Shown: positions 1 through 11,333 of the stretch, piece after piece
How positions within the stretch are numbered: the first letter of the stretch is position 1
Layout of the letters: each line of letters begins with the position of its first letter
Assembly: GCA_014529385.2 (NCBI GenBank)
Contig: CM043967.1
Span: 85,187,778-85,251,777, forward strand
Source: Adiantum capillus-veneris
Lineage: Eukaryota; Streptophyta; Polypodiopsida; Polypodiales; Pteridaceae
Reading direction: 5' to 3'
Length of the DNA: 64,000 nt
The notes under the pieces: model-generated
Seen by the model: the letters and a program-made list of their open reading frames with translations, nothing else
What the model was told of the DNA's origin: nothing
Database searches by the model: none
Made by a program: the position numbers and the translations under genes

Positions 1-1
1 A

Positions 2-383
2 CTTTTAGCCTTCAACAACACATTTAGATTCATGGATGATTTGTTGAGTATAAACAATCAGACCTTCAAAGACTATGTGGTGGAAATTTACCCACATTGC
101 CTAATGATAGAGCCTACTTCTCTGGAAGAATTTGTAGTAGATGAAAAAAACTATAGTTAAGAGAATATGTTTTTTAAACATGGAAATACTGCTACACTCT
201 CCTTACATAGGACATTACACTACACGCTTCTTTTGGAAGCGAGATAATCTATCACTTAATCCTACTAAATTCGTTAAAAGGAAAAGTAACATACCTATCA
301 AAAATGCGCGTAACACCTGCTTAGGTATTGTGTCACTTATTATATACTCTTCTTCAGACAACTTTACTGCCTTTGAGGGCTGA
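2..383 (+). pseudogene. Degenerate reverse-transcriptase fragment, cut by the window edge
   Basis: The frame from base 2 to a stop at 158-160 contains an F-x-F-M-D-D-L-L-S-I-N-N motif followed by an E-I-Y-P segment. This resembles the catalytic (Y/M)xDD region and the downstream strand of a non-LTR or Penelope-like type of reverse transcriptase. A different frame (141-383) then has K-R-D-N-L, S-N-I-P and I-Y-S-S-S-D-N-F segments, which look like the continuation of the same protein family after a frameshift. The family assignment comes from remembered motif patterns only. It is unlike the copia reverse transcriptases elsewhere in the window, whose box is YVDD. The 5' part lies outside the window. 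Chance similarity is possible. Confidence 0.4.
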
Positions 384-569
384 TAGGTAAATTTTGTAAT
401 AATGGGTTCTTGAAAAATGAACTGGTTACTAGTATTACAAAAGCAATCTGCTTGAATAGTTGGCCGGGTGTCAGAATAAATACTATTTTTCTTTGCAATC
501 TACTAAGGAAGTAGGCCCATACCTAATGGGTCTACGACCTTATTAGGTATGTGCCTAGGTATGGGTGGC

Positions 570-572
<3 letters not shown>

Positions 573-600
<28 letters not shown>
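573..600. repeat. (AC)14 microsatellite
   Basis: Fourteen uninterrupted AC dinucleotides. Confidence 0.95.
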
Positions 601-604
<4 letters not shown>

Positions 605-957
605 ATCTCGAGGATTATTGACTTAAGGGCATGATATTGTTTCCCTTGCCCGGAAATATTGCCTCCTTTTTATGAGGCTATGCATAAAAAATCCTTAAAG
701 ACTTTTGTTTCACTTAGTAGACATTACTTAAATTGGGGTGTATGGTATAACTCATCACATGTATCAGTTGATAAGGTAGCTCCTCTGCAGCACGCGAACT
801 TTGGGCAGGATAGTCGGGCGTCATAACGTTTATGAAGGGAAACTGCTGTCGGTGCACATGGCCATTTATGGCAACCTTCTTCCACCAAATGCATGGCTGA
901 GGGTGAGCCATTGGACTGTATTTAGGGCTTTGGAATCTTAGCCTGATCCGCAAAAGG

Positions 958-986
958 CTATAAAGGTGAGGGTCTCCCTCACTTAG
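958..986 (+). promoter_or_regulatory. TATA box plus inverted GGTGAGGG/CCCTCACTTAG motif, copy 1
   Basis: TATAAA (959-964) is followed at once by GGTGAGGG and, three bases later, CCCTCACTTAG, which can form a short hairpin just downstream of the TATA box. The same arrangement recurs at about 12810, 20384 (minus strand) and 27406 (minus strand), in otherwise dissimilar sequence. I infer a conserved core promoter and start region of an old LTR family. Confidence 0.4.
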
Positions 987-1483
987 CAAGCTTGGGTAGG
1001 CTTGTGTATTCTCTGTTGATAATTGAGGGTTAGTTGCCTGAGTGATTGTAAGTGGCGTGTGTTATACAATGGCGAAAGGGAAGGAAAAACAACAGGTCCT
1101 GGAAGTCCACCCTTTGGCTTCTTCTTCTTAGCAGGTCGAGTTCCTTTGCTTGATGAGTTAAGATTGAAAACGGTACTTGGAAGTTTGAAAACATTTCATG
1201 TTGCAATGTGTAGTAATATGCATAAGGGCATGGGTCTGCTTATGATTTTGATGGGTGATTATGGTATAAACTGATATGATGAGGGTAATGAGGGCTTTAA
1301 AGGCTAGAGACTATATCTAGTTGGTATTATGGGATGGGTGACAACATGATATGTAAAAATCCTAAAAGGCATATTAGATAGGCATGAATATTCAATAAAA
1401 CTTGGTCATAATGTAGGTCTTACCATTTTGTGTACTAAATTTGATTTTTGTGATACCATGATAAGTTGACTCGGCTGTTCAGT

Positions 1484-2960
1484 GTCGGAAGCCAATCATT
1501 TCCTTTAGGCGGGCATGGTTAGGCTTTCAAAACTTTGAATACCTTTTGTGGACCTTGCTTGAGGCGGTAAAGAGTCTAGACCTAAGTATAGGGGCTCGAC
1601 CTTGTGTTGATTGATTGGGTCAATTCCTTCTGTTGCTGGAATGCTAATGAAGCTATGTTTTTTGTTCTATTGACAATAGTTTTCACTAAGCTCATTGGCT
1701 AATGATGTCTTGACTTAATACTAACCATACCTTGCTGTAAGCAGAATAAGCTTGTGAGTACTGGCATTGAGATGGGTTTTAGTTCGGATTGGGAATAAGG
1801 TAAATTTCCTTCTGAAGATAAGAGATAGAGCTCACCAATATACATTAGTGGCTGATATAGTTGGATATAGTTGTTTATTGACATTTTGTTGGATTCTTAG
1901 TAAAGGAAGGAACTTAAGGAAAATCTGAGCACTATGCACGTCATACCATTTGTGTATTGAATTGGATTTTCTTAAGGTACCATTATAACTTGACTCGATA
2001 TATAGTGTCAGATATTGTTTAATTTGGCATGGCTATACTTTCAAAGCCTTAAAACACCTTGGTGACCCTGCTCGAGGTAGTAAAAAGTCTCGACCTAGGA
2101 TAAGGTCTCAAGTTTGGGTTGTTTGGCTGGGTAATTTTATTCAAATATTGGTTTGCTAAGGATATGGTGTGTACTAGCCTTTTGCTAAAGTGTTAGAAGC
2201 GGGTCATTTCCTTTAGGCTGGCATGGTTAGGCTTTCAAAACTTTGAATACCTTTTGTGGACCTTGCCTAAGGTGGTAAATGGTCTAGACCTACGTATAGG
2301 GGCTCGACCTTGTGTTGATTGATTGGGTCAATTCTTTCTATTGGTGGAATGCTAATGAAGCTATGATTTTTGTTCTTCTAACAGTAAATTGCACTAAGCT
2401 CATTGGCTAATGATGTCTTGACTTAATATTAACCATACCTTGCTGAAAGTGGAATAACCTTATGAGTATTGACATTGAGATGGGTTTTGGTTCGGATTGG
2501 GAATAACGTAAATTTCCTTCTGAAGAAAACAGATAGAGCTCAACGGTATACATTAGTGGCTAATGAGGTATGCATGCTGGTTTTTTAGTAACATGTCTAG
2601 CTGATGCGGTAGACTTGCTGGATATAGTTGTTTACTGACATTTTGTTGGTTTCTTAGTAAAGGAAGGAACTTAAGGAAAAGCTGAGCATTATGCAGGTCA
2701 TATCATTTGTGTACTGAATTGGGATTTCTTAAGGTACCATTATAACCTAAGTCGGGTTATAGTTTCGGAGATTGTATAATCTGGGATGGCTATGCTTTCA
2801 AAGCCTTAAAACACCTTGGTGACCTTGCCTGAGGCAGTAAAGTGTCTCAACCTAGGATAAGGTCTCGACTTTGAGTTGTTTGGCTAGGTAATCTTCTTCA
2901 ACTACTGGTATGCTAAGGATACGGTTGCTTGATATGGTTTGTACTGGCTTTTTGCTAAAG
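1484..2960 (+). repeat. Diverged tandem repeat with about 705-bp period and internal half-repeats
   Basis: The 1484-1660 segment (TTTCCTTTAGGC, GGCATGGTTAGGCTTTCAAA, GGGGCTCGACCTTG) recurs at about 2190-2370. The 1900-2110 segment recurs at about 2655-2865. The two segment types are themselves related: both contain a CTTTCAAA core, a GACC...TGC...GG block and a TCGACCTAGG-like block. The array is therefore A-B-A-B. A further diverged unit lies at about 8340-8430, beyond the copia insertion. No protein is encoded. Confidence 0.65.
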
Positions 2961-3105
2961 TTCTAAAGGTTTTTAAATAAACTCGACGTCATGTATAAAA
3001 TTCATGGGCTTTTTCATATTTATGACATCCATAATGTATATAACTTTGTGTACTTCTTACTAAACAGGATGGTTTCATTCGGCTCATTGGTCTAGATCTT
3101 AAAAG

Positions 3106-3332
3106 TGTTACCATATACATGTGGTAGTGATGTGTGTGAACACACTAGGACCACCGGGGCATTTTTTCCCTCTTTAGGAGGTTTTTTCCCCCGTGCATTG
3201 TATATATGCCCATCACTCTAGGGCTATCTATCTTTCCATTGCACACTAAGTAACACACTCTCTATTGTGTGCCTTGAGCTTCCTTCATCTTCTCCAAGCT
3301 ATGTGTGTTTCTCTGCAACCCTAATTCCAACT
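3106..3332 (+). repeat. 5' LTR of Copia-A copy 1
   Basis: Starts TGTTACCATATAC and ends CCAACT, where other copies end CCAACA, so the terminal A has mutated. It contains TGTATATATG, a likely TATA box, about 90 bases in. Confidence 0.93.
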
Positions 3333-3694
3333 ATTGGTATTAGAGTAGGTCACGCCCTCCCAGGCTTAGTCGCCAGCTGCTCCAGCACACCCCTGCTCAC
3401 TTTCTCCGATTTCAATAAGCTTTGGCGAGCGTTCGCAGGTCGACAAAATTTTTGGGAGTGCTCAAAGAGCTTGGTCTACTCAGAATTTTGATTTGGGCTC
3501 ATTTCGGCCTCCGTTTCCACTATAGGTAGTACTGCACAGGCTATTTCATCATTTTGTGCAAAATTTCTGTCAGTGCCGTTTTCTGCATAACAAGTGCCTT
3601 ATAGTCTTCTACGGTTTGTGCTATATAGCACAGGTTGTTCCCGCTCCGTTTCTCCTATTTTTGGCCAGTTTTCACATCAGGTGCAACATTTACC

Positions 3695-6600
3695 ATGCCT
3701 GACAACAACAACACAGATGTGTTCAAGATGTTTACTACTGAGGAGAGGTTGGATGGGGACAACTACCCTTAGGCTTATATGATGCAACATGTTCTTGTGT
3801 CAAAGGGTGTGTGGAACATTGTGTAGGGCATTGATGTACGTCCTAGTTCTGAGGATGTAGGCGATGTTGAGGATGTTGCAGGTCTTGCTGCAAGGATTGC
3901 AGCTGTTAGAGTTGTTTTGCCTACGGCAGAACAAGCTCGTTGGGATGTTAAGGATGCGTAGGCTCATGCATTGATTGCGTTGTCTGTGAAGCGCACCATT
4001 GCTCCTCACGTCCGTTCAGCAAAATTTGCAAAACAGGCTTGGGATATTCTAGCAGGTCTTTATGCAAGTTGCAATGAGGCTAAAATTGCTTTGCTGCGTA
4101 AAGAGATGGAGTCGAAGATTATGCATGAGGAAGTTGATATGGACACTTTCCTTGCTAGTGTCAAGGATATCAATGAGCAGCTTATTTCTGCAGGTAAAGT
4201 CATTTCAGACAGTTCCATTGTGCAGACAGTTCTTGATGCCTTACCAGATTCCTATCAGACCTTTGGTAGTACTTGGAGACTTATGACCCAAGGAAATCCT
4301 GAAGTTGTTAAGTTTGATGCATTATACACATTGTTGTTGCAAGAGTCACTTTCCAAAAAAAACAGGGCTAGGCAGCGTGCAAGTGAACAGGCTTTTATTG
4401 CTTCTCAAAGAAAGGGTGGTAACAATAATGCAGCCACTTCTCATGGTTCTGCTGCGAGTGGCAAAAATTATGTTCCTAATGCTTCTGCTGGCAACACTTC
4501 GTCTGGAATTTCTGGTGATAAGGGCAAAAAGAAGATGCGTTGCCATTATTGTAAAGCCAATGATCACTTGATCAAGTCGTGTCCTAAGTTGAAGGCCAAA
4601 GAGGCTAACAAGGAAGAGGGTGGTTCCACTGCAAATGCTGGTTCCACTACAAATGCAGCCATTATTTAGTCTTCTGTGAAAGGAGACTGTAATGCTGATG
4701 TTGATGCAGAATGGGCTTTTAACGCAGAGTGCACTTACAATCCTGTTGTCCATAATGCATGCTTGTCAAATGCTGCAGATTCACATGTGTGGTATTTTGA
4801 GAGTGGTGCTACAAAGCACATTACCTCACATCGTGAATTTTTTACCTCTCTTGAGTCTGTCCCTCATGGGAATTCAGTTACTTGTGCCAACAACGCCTCT
4901 TATCCAGTTCAGGGAATGGAAAGATTGTGCTCACTGCTGCTAATGGCAGTTCCTTCACACTTGTTGATGCACTTTATGTACCTGGGATCAAGAAGAATCT
5001 CTTGTCTATATCCGCACTTGCTAGACTTGGACTTGTTGTCAAATTTGTGGATGACAGATGTACAGTTCATGATCTCAGTTTTGGTGTTGAAATTGTTGCA
5101 TCTGGCCTTTTGTGCCGTGGGCTTTATAAGCTCACTTTGTATGACAAGTGTGGACAAAATTTTGCAAATGCTGTTGCAAATTCAAGGGCTATTTCACATG
5201 CAAAACTTTGGCATGCATGTTTTGGTCATCTGAATTTTGCCAGTTTGCTGCGTTTGCAGAAATCTGATATGGTTGCTTCTTTGCCGCCTCTTGAAGCACC
5301 TGTCAAACATGTTTGTGAAGGCTATATTTTGGGTAAGATACAGCGTTCTAAATTTCCAAAGGATGGTTCAGTTCGGGCCACATACAGGTTGCAGCTTGTG
5401 CATAGTGATGTTTGTGGGCCCATGCAAACTCCGTCCTTGGGCAATTACCTGTACTTCGTGAATTTCATTGATGATTACTCCAGGCATGCATGGGTATTTC
5501 CGCTTAAAGCGAAGTCCGAAGTTTTTATGTGCTTCAAACAATTTCTAGCTATGGATGAAAATGTCTCGAAATGTACTATGGGCACCCTCCGTTCCGATCG
5601 AGGGGGGGAGTATATGTCTTATGAATTTAATGCATTTCTGGCTAGTCATGGGATAAAACACCAATGTACAGTGCCTTATACACCTCAGCAAAATGGTGTT
5701 GCTGAGAGGAAAAACAAGTCACTGACGGAAATGGCACGATGTATGGTCAAAAGTCAAGCTTTGCCGCATTCTTCTTGGCTTGAGGCCATTATGTGTGCCA
5801 CTTATGTACTTAACAGGTGTCCTACGAAAGCTTTGCAGTCTATTCCTCCATATGAAGCATGGCATGATAGAAAACCTTCTATTGAGCACATGCATGTTTT
5901 TGGCTGTTTGGCATATGCTTTGGTGCCACAAGTGCAGCGCACAAAATTGGATGATAAGGCTGTCAAATGTATTTTTGTTGGTTATAGTGCTGAAAGCAAA
6001 GGTTACAGGTTGTATCATCCGCAAACAAAACGTATTTTGGTTTCTCGGGATGTAGTGTTTGTGGAAGATTCTGTTCAACCCTTGCTATCATGTACTAGAG
6101 ACAGTAATGTAAGCTCAGAGGACATTTATGACACTTTGTTGCCTCTTTTCAGTGGTGGAAATACGAATGTAAATTCCAATGAGGCAAATGTACAGCCTGT
6201 GGGGGTTTCTGAAAATGTTTTAGATCAGCCTATTACTGATGCAGATGTACATGATGTACTTGATGAGGAAAGGGCTAAAAATGAGCAGGCTAGAGGTATG
6301 CCAAAATGGCTGGTGCACACTTTGCGTGACAGTAAATTGGATGCACCTTTGTCTAGCCGTACTCGTTCACCGTACTCGTTCAGGCTCTTGCCATGCATCT
6401 TATGCATCAGATTGTTATGCTTTGGCTTTGTCTAGTTTACATGATGTTGAGGAGCCTCTATCTTTTGATGAAGCACAAAATTCAGAAAATTGGATGGCTG
6501 CCATGCAATCAGAATATGATGCACTTATAGAGAATGACACATGGACTTTATGTGATTTGCCTCCTGGCAAAAAGGCCATTGGTACGAAGTTGGTTTACAA

Positions 6601-7909
6601 GTTGAAACGCAAGCCGGATGGTCAGATCGATCGCCATAAGGCTCGACTTGATGCAAAGGGTTATGCACAGCAAAAAGGCATAGATTATGAAGAGACTTTT
6701 GCTCCCACTTGTCGTATGACTACTGTGCGTTTTCTATGTGCATTGGCAGCTCATTTTGGTTGGAGTACATAAATCAGACATTGTTACTGCTTTCTTGAAT
6801 GGTGACATATTTGAGGAAGTTTATGTGATGCAGCCTCGCGGTTTTGTCATAAAAGGACAAGAGGACAAAGTGTGCAAATGTAACAAGGCTTTGTATGGGT
6901 TGAAGCAATCTCCTCGTGCTTGGTATGAGAAAGCTGACACTCATTTGGTCAAACAAGGCTTTCGTAAGAGTCCAACAGAAAGCACATTGTATGTAAAGCG
7001 TGAGGGTGATGTACTTCTCATTGTGGTTCTTTATGTTGATGATTTGCTGATCATTGGACCAAATGAGAGACATATTGCTGAATTTAAGGCTGATTTTAAT
7101 GCTACTTTCAAGATGAAAGATTTGGGGCTGTTGCATCAGTATTTGGGTATACAGTTTAAGCAGTGTGATGGTGGTATTTCCTTGTGTCAGAAAAGTTACA
7201 TAGAGACATTGCTATGTAAGTTTGGACTTGAGGATTGCAAACCTATTGCCACTCCCATGGAAACAGGTTTGAAGTTGAGTCTACATGATGCTGGTGATCC
7301 TGCTGATGTCACTCTTTACCAAACTGCTGTTGGCTGCCTCATTTATGTATGCAACACGAAGCCGGATATTCAGTTTGCAGTCTCACAGGTCAACAGATTA
7401 TGCATAGCCCAGGGTCTAAGCATTGGCCGCCAAACTTACATGCTTTTTCGGACTCAGATTGGGCTGGTTGTTTTGACACACGAGTGTCCACAAGTGGTTT
7501 TTGTTTCAGGCTTGGCAGTTCATGTATATCATGGTTGAGCAAGAAGCAACCTACTTTTGCCACTTTGAGTTGTGAGGCTGAGTACGGGGCAGTCTTCACA
7601 GCTACGATAGAGTGTGTATGGCTCAGACGCCTTATGGTTGATTTGGGTGTTGGACAGGACACTGCCAACACTATCTACACTGACAGTCAGAGCGCATTGG
7701 CAGTTGCGAGGAACCCAATTTTTCATGCTTGCACAACGCACATTAAGGTGCATTACCACTATGGCAGGGAGAGGGTCTCAGCAGGAGAGATCAGCTTGGC
7801 TTATGTGCCAACACAGGACAACCTTGCAGATCTTTTCACAAAGGCATTGTCTCTTAAGAAGCTTGAAGCTTTCCGCAAAGCTTTGGGCTTACTCCCCTTT
7901 GTGGACTGA
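3695..7909 (+). pseudogene. Broken gag-pol polyprotein of Copia-A copy 1
   Basis: Reading starts at the MPDNNNTDVF-type start (3695), which matches the MADNNTDVF start of other copies. In-frame stops occur near 3770, 3823, 3959 and at 4667-4669. Frames then change at about 4912 (1-bp loss), about 6370 (13-bp duplication of a CGTACTCGTTCA block), about 6765 and about 7395. An 80-90 bp deletion near 7423 removes the start of the RNase H region. Seen along it are the gag domain, a CCHC knuckle (C-x2-C-x4-H-x4-C, about 4540-4580), a protease box, integrase HHCC and DDE segments, the reverse-transcriptase box YVDD (about 7032) and RNase H (TDSQSA, about 7680). The protease aspartate before SGATKH is Glu here (4799-4801), whereas copy 4 keeps Asp. 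It cannot make a working polyprotein. Confidence 0.93.
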
Positions 7910-7984
7910 TCATGTCCTCAGGGCATGGCACTTCCCTTTACTCATGTGCCAGCTCTCGTTCATCGCATCACTCCAGGGGGGATT

Positions 7985-8197
7985 TGTTACCATATACATG
8001 TGGTAGTGATGTGTGTGAACACACTAGGACCGCCGAGCCATTTTTTCCCTCTTTAGGAGGTTTTTCCCCCCGTGCATTGTATATACGCCCATCACTCTAG
8101 GGCTATCTATCTTTCCATCACACTCTCTATTGTGTGCCTTGAGCTTCCTTCGCCTTCTCCAAGCTGTGTGTGTTTCTGTGCAACCCTAATTCCAACA
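7985..8197 (+). repeat. 3' LTR of Copia-A copy 1
   Basis: Starts TGTTACCATATAC and ends CCAACA. It lacks a short segment around GCACACTAAGTAA that the 5' LTR has, which explains its 213-bp length. Confidence 0.93.
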
Positions 8198-8202
8198 AAA
8201 AG

Positions 8203-9613
8203 TTTACAGTACCTGTCTTTCTGGACCATAACTGGATTTGATACGGATATAGGGTTACGTTGTGGGTTGAATTAATAACCAAATGGTGTTATTGGATCCT
8301 TGCAAGAAAGTGATGGTCTCTTAGCTAAATGCTTACTATTAAATTCTCATATAGACCTTGCGTGAGACATTATAAGGCCTCGACCTAGGCATAGGATCTC
8401 GACCCTGGGTTGATTTGCTGGGAAATTTCCTTTTGGTGAATCTCCTATGCTGTATGCTAATGAAACTGACCTTTTCCAACCACTGACATTGCTTTATTCT
8501 AAACTCATTTGCTACCTAGGTCTCGACCTATGCTAACCTTACCTTGCTTAAAGCATGATAACAAGGTACATATTGATATAAGGATGAATCAAGTTTGAAG
8601 AAAACTTCCTTCGTAAACTAACTCATCTAACTCAAGATAATACATTCTTGGCTGATGCGGTTTACATGCTAGACATTTTTTGGTATTGGATTTGTATGGT
8701 TTTACATAAGCTCGACCTTGAGTATAAACCTCCTGTCCTTTCATATATATGACATAGACTTTGACAGGCTAGTCTTACTATACCCCTTAGGATAGATCTA
8801 AAAGCTATATTGACCTAGTTTACTGAACCCAAACCGGTAAAGATGCGGATATGGGGCTATTGTTCGGTATTGATTTGATAACCTGGTAGAAATGTCTTGG
8901 GTTTAGCAGTAATAGCTTACCATAAGAGCTTTGTGGATGTTGATGTATACTTGCTACATGGATTGGAATACTGACTCCTTGCATGATGGTCATGGTGTCT
9001 TGGCTGGACTTCTTCGTGTTTCCGAGTACTAAAACTGTGAGGGCTTTCAATTTTTCAGTTTTTCCTACATAACATCATGTTTGGAACATGGATAGGAGCT
9101 AGAACAGCTGGTGGCAAATAGAATTTCATTAAATAGGTTGTATTATCTTTTTGACTCGGCATGTTACCATAGCATGTACAGATTACTTTAGGTATAATCA
9201 TTGTAGTTGTACTCTGTTTTTTATGGAATCTAGCCACTTAAGGGCGGAAGAAAAATTATGGAAAAAATTATCAGGGGTTCATATATATAAAAGAAATTTT
9301 CAAGAGAGTGTAATTTTTATAATGCCAAAAGATGATTTGTCTACTGTTATCAGGTTATACCAAGATATAGGATGACTGCTCGGATGAGTACTATAGTTGA
9401 TCCGATCAAGAGAGCACAGATCTCAAAAAAGCTTAAGGCAGCTAGGGTTGAATATATAGCATCATTTGCGGCAAAGAACAGGGCATGGTCAAGGCAGAGA
9501 GCATATCTTAATCGAACTTGCAAAAATAAGGAGATAAATTATAAAGATACTCAAATGAAAATCATTGGCAGTTTGTAAACTGATAAAGCTCGTTATGAAG
9601 TTGTAACTGACTA
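8203..9613. other. Non-genic stretch, continuation of the old repeat block
   Basis: 8340-8430 and 8640-8670 share phrases with the 1.4-2.9 kb tandem repeat (for example TCGACCTAGG and GGCTGATGCGG), so this is the right half of the block split by Copia-A copy 1. Two small overlapping frames (9151-9375 and 9372-9578) share an ATGA junction. The second is basic (68 residues, many K and R), but I recognise no family. Confidence 0.5.
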
Positions 9614-10175
9614 CCAAAATGGGCAAGCTAGAGGTATGCCAAAATGGATGGTGTATAGTTTGTGTGATAAAAACCGAGTTTTTCATGCTCTTACAAAGCA
9701 CATTAAGGTGCATTACCACTATGTCAGGGAGAGGCTCTCATCAAGAGAGATCAGCTTGGCTTATGGGCCAACGCACGGCAACCTTGCAAATATTTTCACA
9801 AAGGCATTGTCTCGTAGAAGTGAGAAGCTTTTTGCAAAGCTTTGGGCTTACTCCCCTTTATGGACTGATCATGTCCTCATAGGGCATGGCACTTCCCAAT
9901 ACTCTATGTGCCAGCTCTCGTTCACCGCATCACTCCCAGGGTGGATTTGTTACCATATACATGTGGTAGCAATGTGTGTGAACACACTTAGGATTGTCAA
10001 GGGATTTTTTCCCTCACTAGGAGGTTTTTTCCCCCGTGCATCGTATATACGCCCATCACTCTAGGGCTATCTATATTTCCATTGCATACTAAGTAATACA
10101 CTCTCTATTGTGTGCCTTGAGCTTCCTCCATCTTCTCCAAGCTAAATGTGTTTTCTTGTAACCCTAATTCCAATA
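9614..10175 (+). mobile_element. Copia-A 3' relic (internally deleted)
   Basis: The relic starts with the G-Q-A-R-G-M-P-K-W segment that precedes the reverse transcriptase in complete copies. At about 9672 it jumps directly to the RNase H segment (F-H-A-x-T-K-H-I-K-V-H-Y-H-Y). The whole reverse transcriptase is therefore deleted. The 3' LTR is at 9948-10175 and ends CCAATA. No 5' LTR or target-site duplication was found. Confidence 0.88.
9948..10175 (+). repeat. 3' LTR of the Copia-A relic
   Basis: It carries the full TGTTACCATATAC...ACCCTAATTCCAA structure. It is preceded by a decayed polypurine tract. Confidence 0.9.
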
Positions 10176-11072
10176 AGGATATACCCATTGGTACAATCAA
10201 GTCAAAAAAGGCAATATCAAACAACAAAATAAGGTAGAGGTAGCTATCATAGCCCTAGAATTGAGGGCACTCAACTAAAAAAGGTTTCTTTTTTTCAAAA
10301 ATAGAGTAGGCTAGAGCAATAGATAGACCAACTCAAACATGAGTACAAAGCATAGATAGCAGCATTAGGTATGAAACACAACTATTATCAGGTATGTTAT
10401 CCCAAGTGGGTGGCAAATCTAAGAGCAAAGGTCGGGTCAAAGTGATAGTACTACAAAGGCATATGAATAGTGAGATATCACATATAGAATAAATGAGTAG
10501 TTGTAGTTTATGTGTTGCACTAATGATGGCATGTGGCTGCACCCGATTACTACTCCTTTTGGAACTTTTGTATCACTAATGGTATTTGGATGCACTACAT
10601 GCATACAAATCTTTGGGATGAACAAACTAATTATTAATGGATGAATAGATAAAACACCCCTAATTGTGCTTTATGAAACAACATAGTAACTCTCTATCTG
10701 GTAATAATGGCAAATTGGTAGTTGTAACTTCTACTAGGTCACACCTCTAAGCTTTTTTCATAGCTACATATTTAACCTATCTAACAACTCTATCCTCTCA
10801 TTGAAAATTCTTTTCCTAATACTATAAGAGCACCCTCATTGCATAAGATTGGTGAGTAGTTTTTATGGTAAGGCAGCCAAATGCTTTTATGGAGCTTCAT
10901 GTATAGTTAGTTTTTTCTTTACCAAGAAACTATTAAACCTCTAATTTCATTAGGTCTTGGAAGAGATTTTCTTCTGACTAAAGATATGTTCAAACAATCT
11001 AAGTGATTATACTTTGGCCTTAGATTTTAGCAAGTACATTTTAAAACCTAAAAAGATTTGACAAAAAAAGTT

Positions 11073-11100
<28 letters not shown>
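11073..11100 (+). repeat. Poly-G tract of 28 bases
   Basis: There are 28 consecutive G. It lies directly against the first copy of the GATCA hairpin repeat. Its length may be affected by sequencing or assembly. Confidence 0.85.
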
Positions 11101-11103
<3 letters not shown>

Positions 11104-11333
11104 TTGGATCAAAAGGGGTGATGGCCTTCTAATCAGAGTTTAATCTAATTGATATGTATAGTTCCTTTTTTTATAAAGGGAGATAACTATCTATTTCTAC
11201 AACCTTATAAAGATTCCACTTGAATCAGGGTGATGGCCTTCTAATCTCAAGTCTAAAACAAAATTAAAAAACAAACAACAAAACACAAACACATTTTACA
11301 TTTGTTAAGCATGGGTAATGGCCTCTTGATTAC
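11101..11333 (+). repeat. GATCA hairpin repeat, cluster 1
   Basis: Copies are at 11101-11135 and 11217-11247, with a weak one at 11309-11333. The form is CACTTGGATCA, AAGGGGTGATGG, CCTTCTAATC. The left GATCAxAAGG and right CCTTCTxATC arms pair. Confidence 0.6.

Larger units (their letters stand above)
384..3105. other. Non-genic stretch with old repeats
   Basis: No coding region is supported here. The stretch holds an AC microsatellite (573-600), a TATA plus inverted GTGAGGG/CCCTCAC motif (958-986) and a diverged tandem repeat (about 1484-2960). The same repeated vocabulary resumes after the copia insertion, at about 8340-8700, so both flanks were once one block. Confidence 0.6.
3106..8197 (+). 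mobile_element. Copia-A copy 1: full-length degenerate Ty1/copia retrotransposon
   Basis: The element is bounded by TG and CA and by a perfect 5-bp target-site duplication AAAAG (3101-3105 and 8198-8202). It has a 227-bp 5' LTR and a 213-bp 3' LTR. The primer site TTGGTATTAGAG (3334-3345) is a slightly mutated match to the initiator-Met tRNA site. The G-rich polypurine tract is at about 7973-7984. Domain order is gag, protease, integrase, reverse transcriptase, RNase H, which defines Ty1/copia. It inserted into the old tandem-repeat block. Confidence 0.95.

Noticed and set aside
10176-10180. AGGAT after the Copia-A relic as a target-site duplication
   Set aside because: No matching flank was found at the truncated left end, so it cannot be paired.
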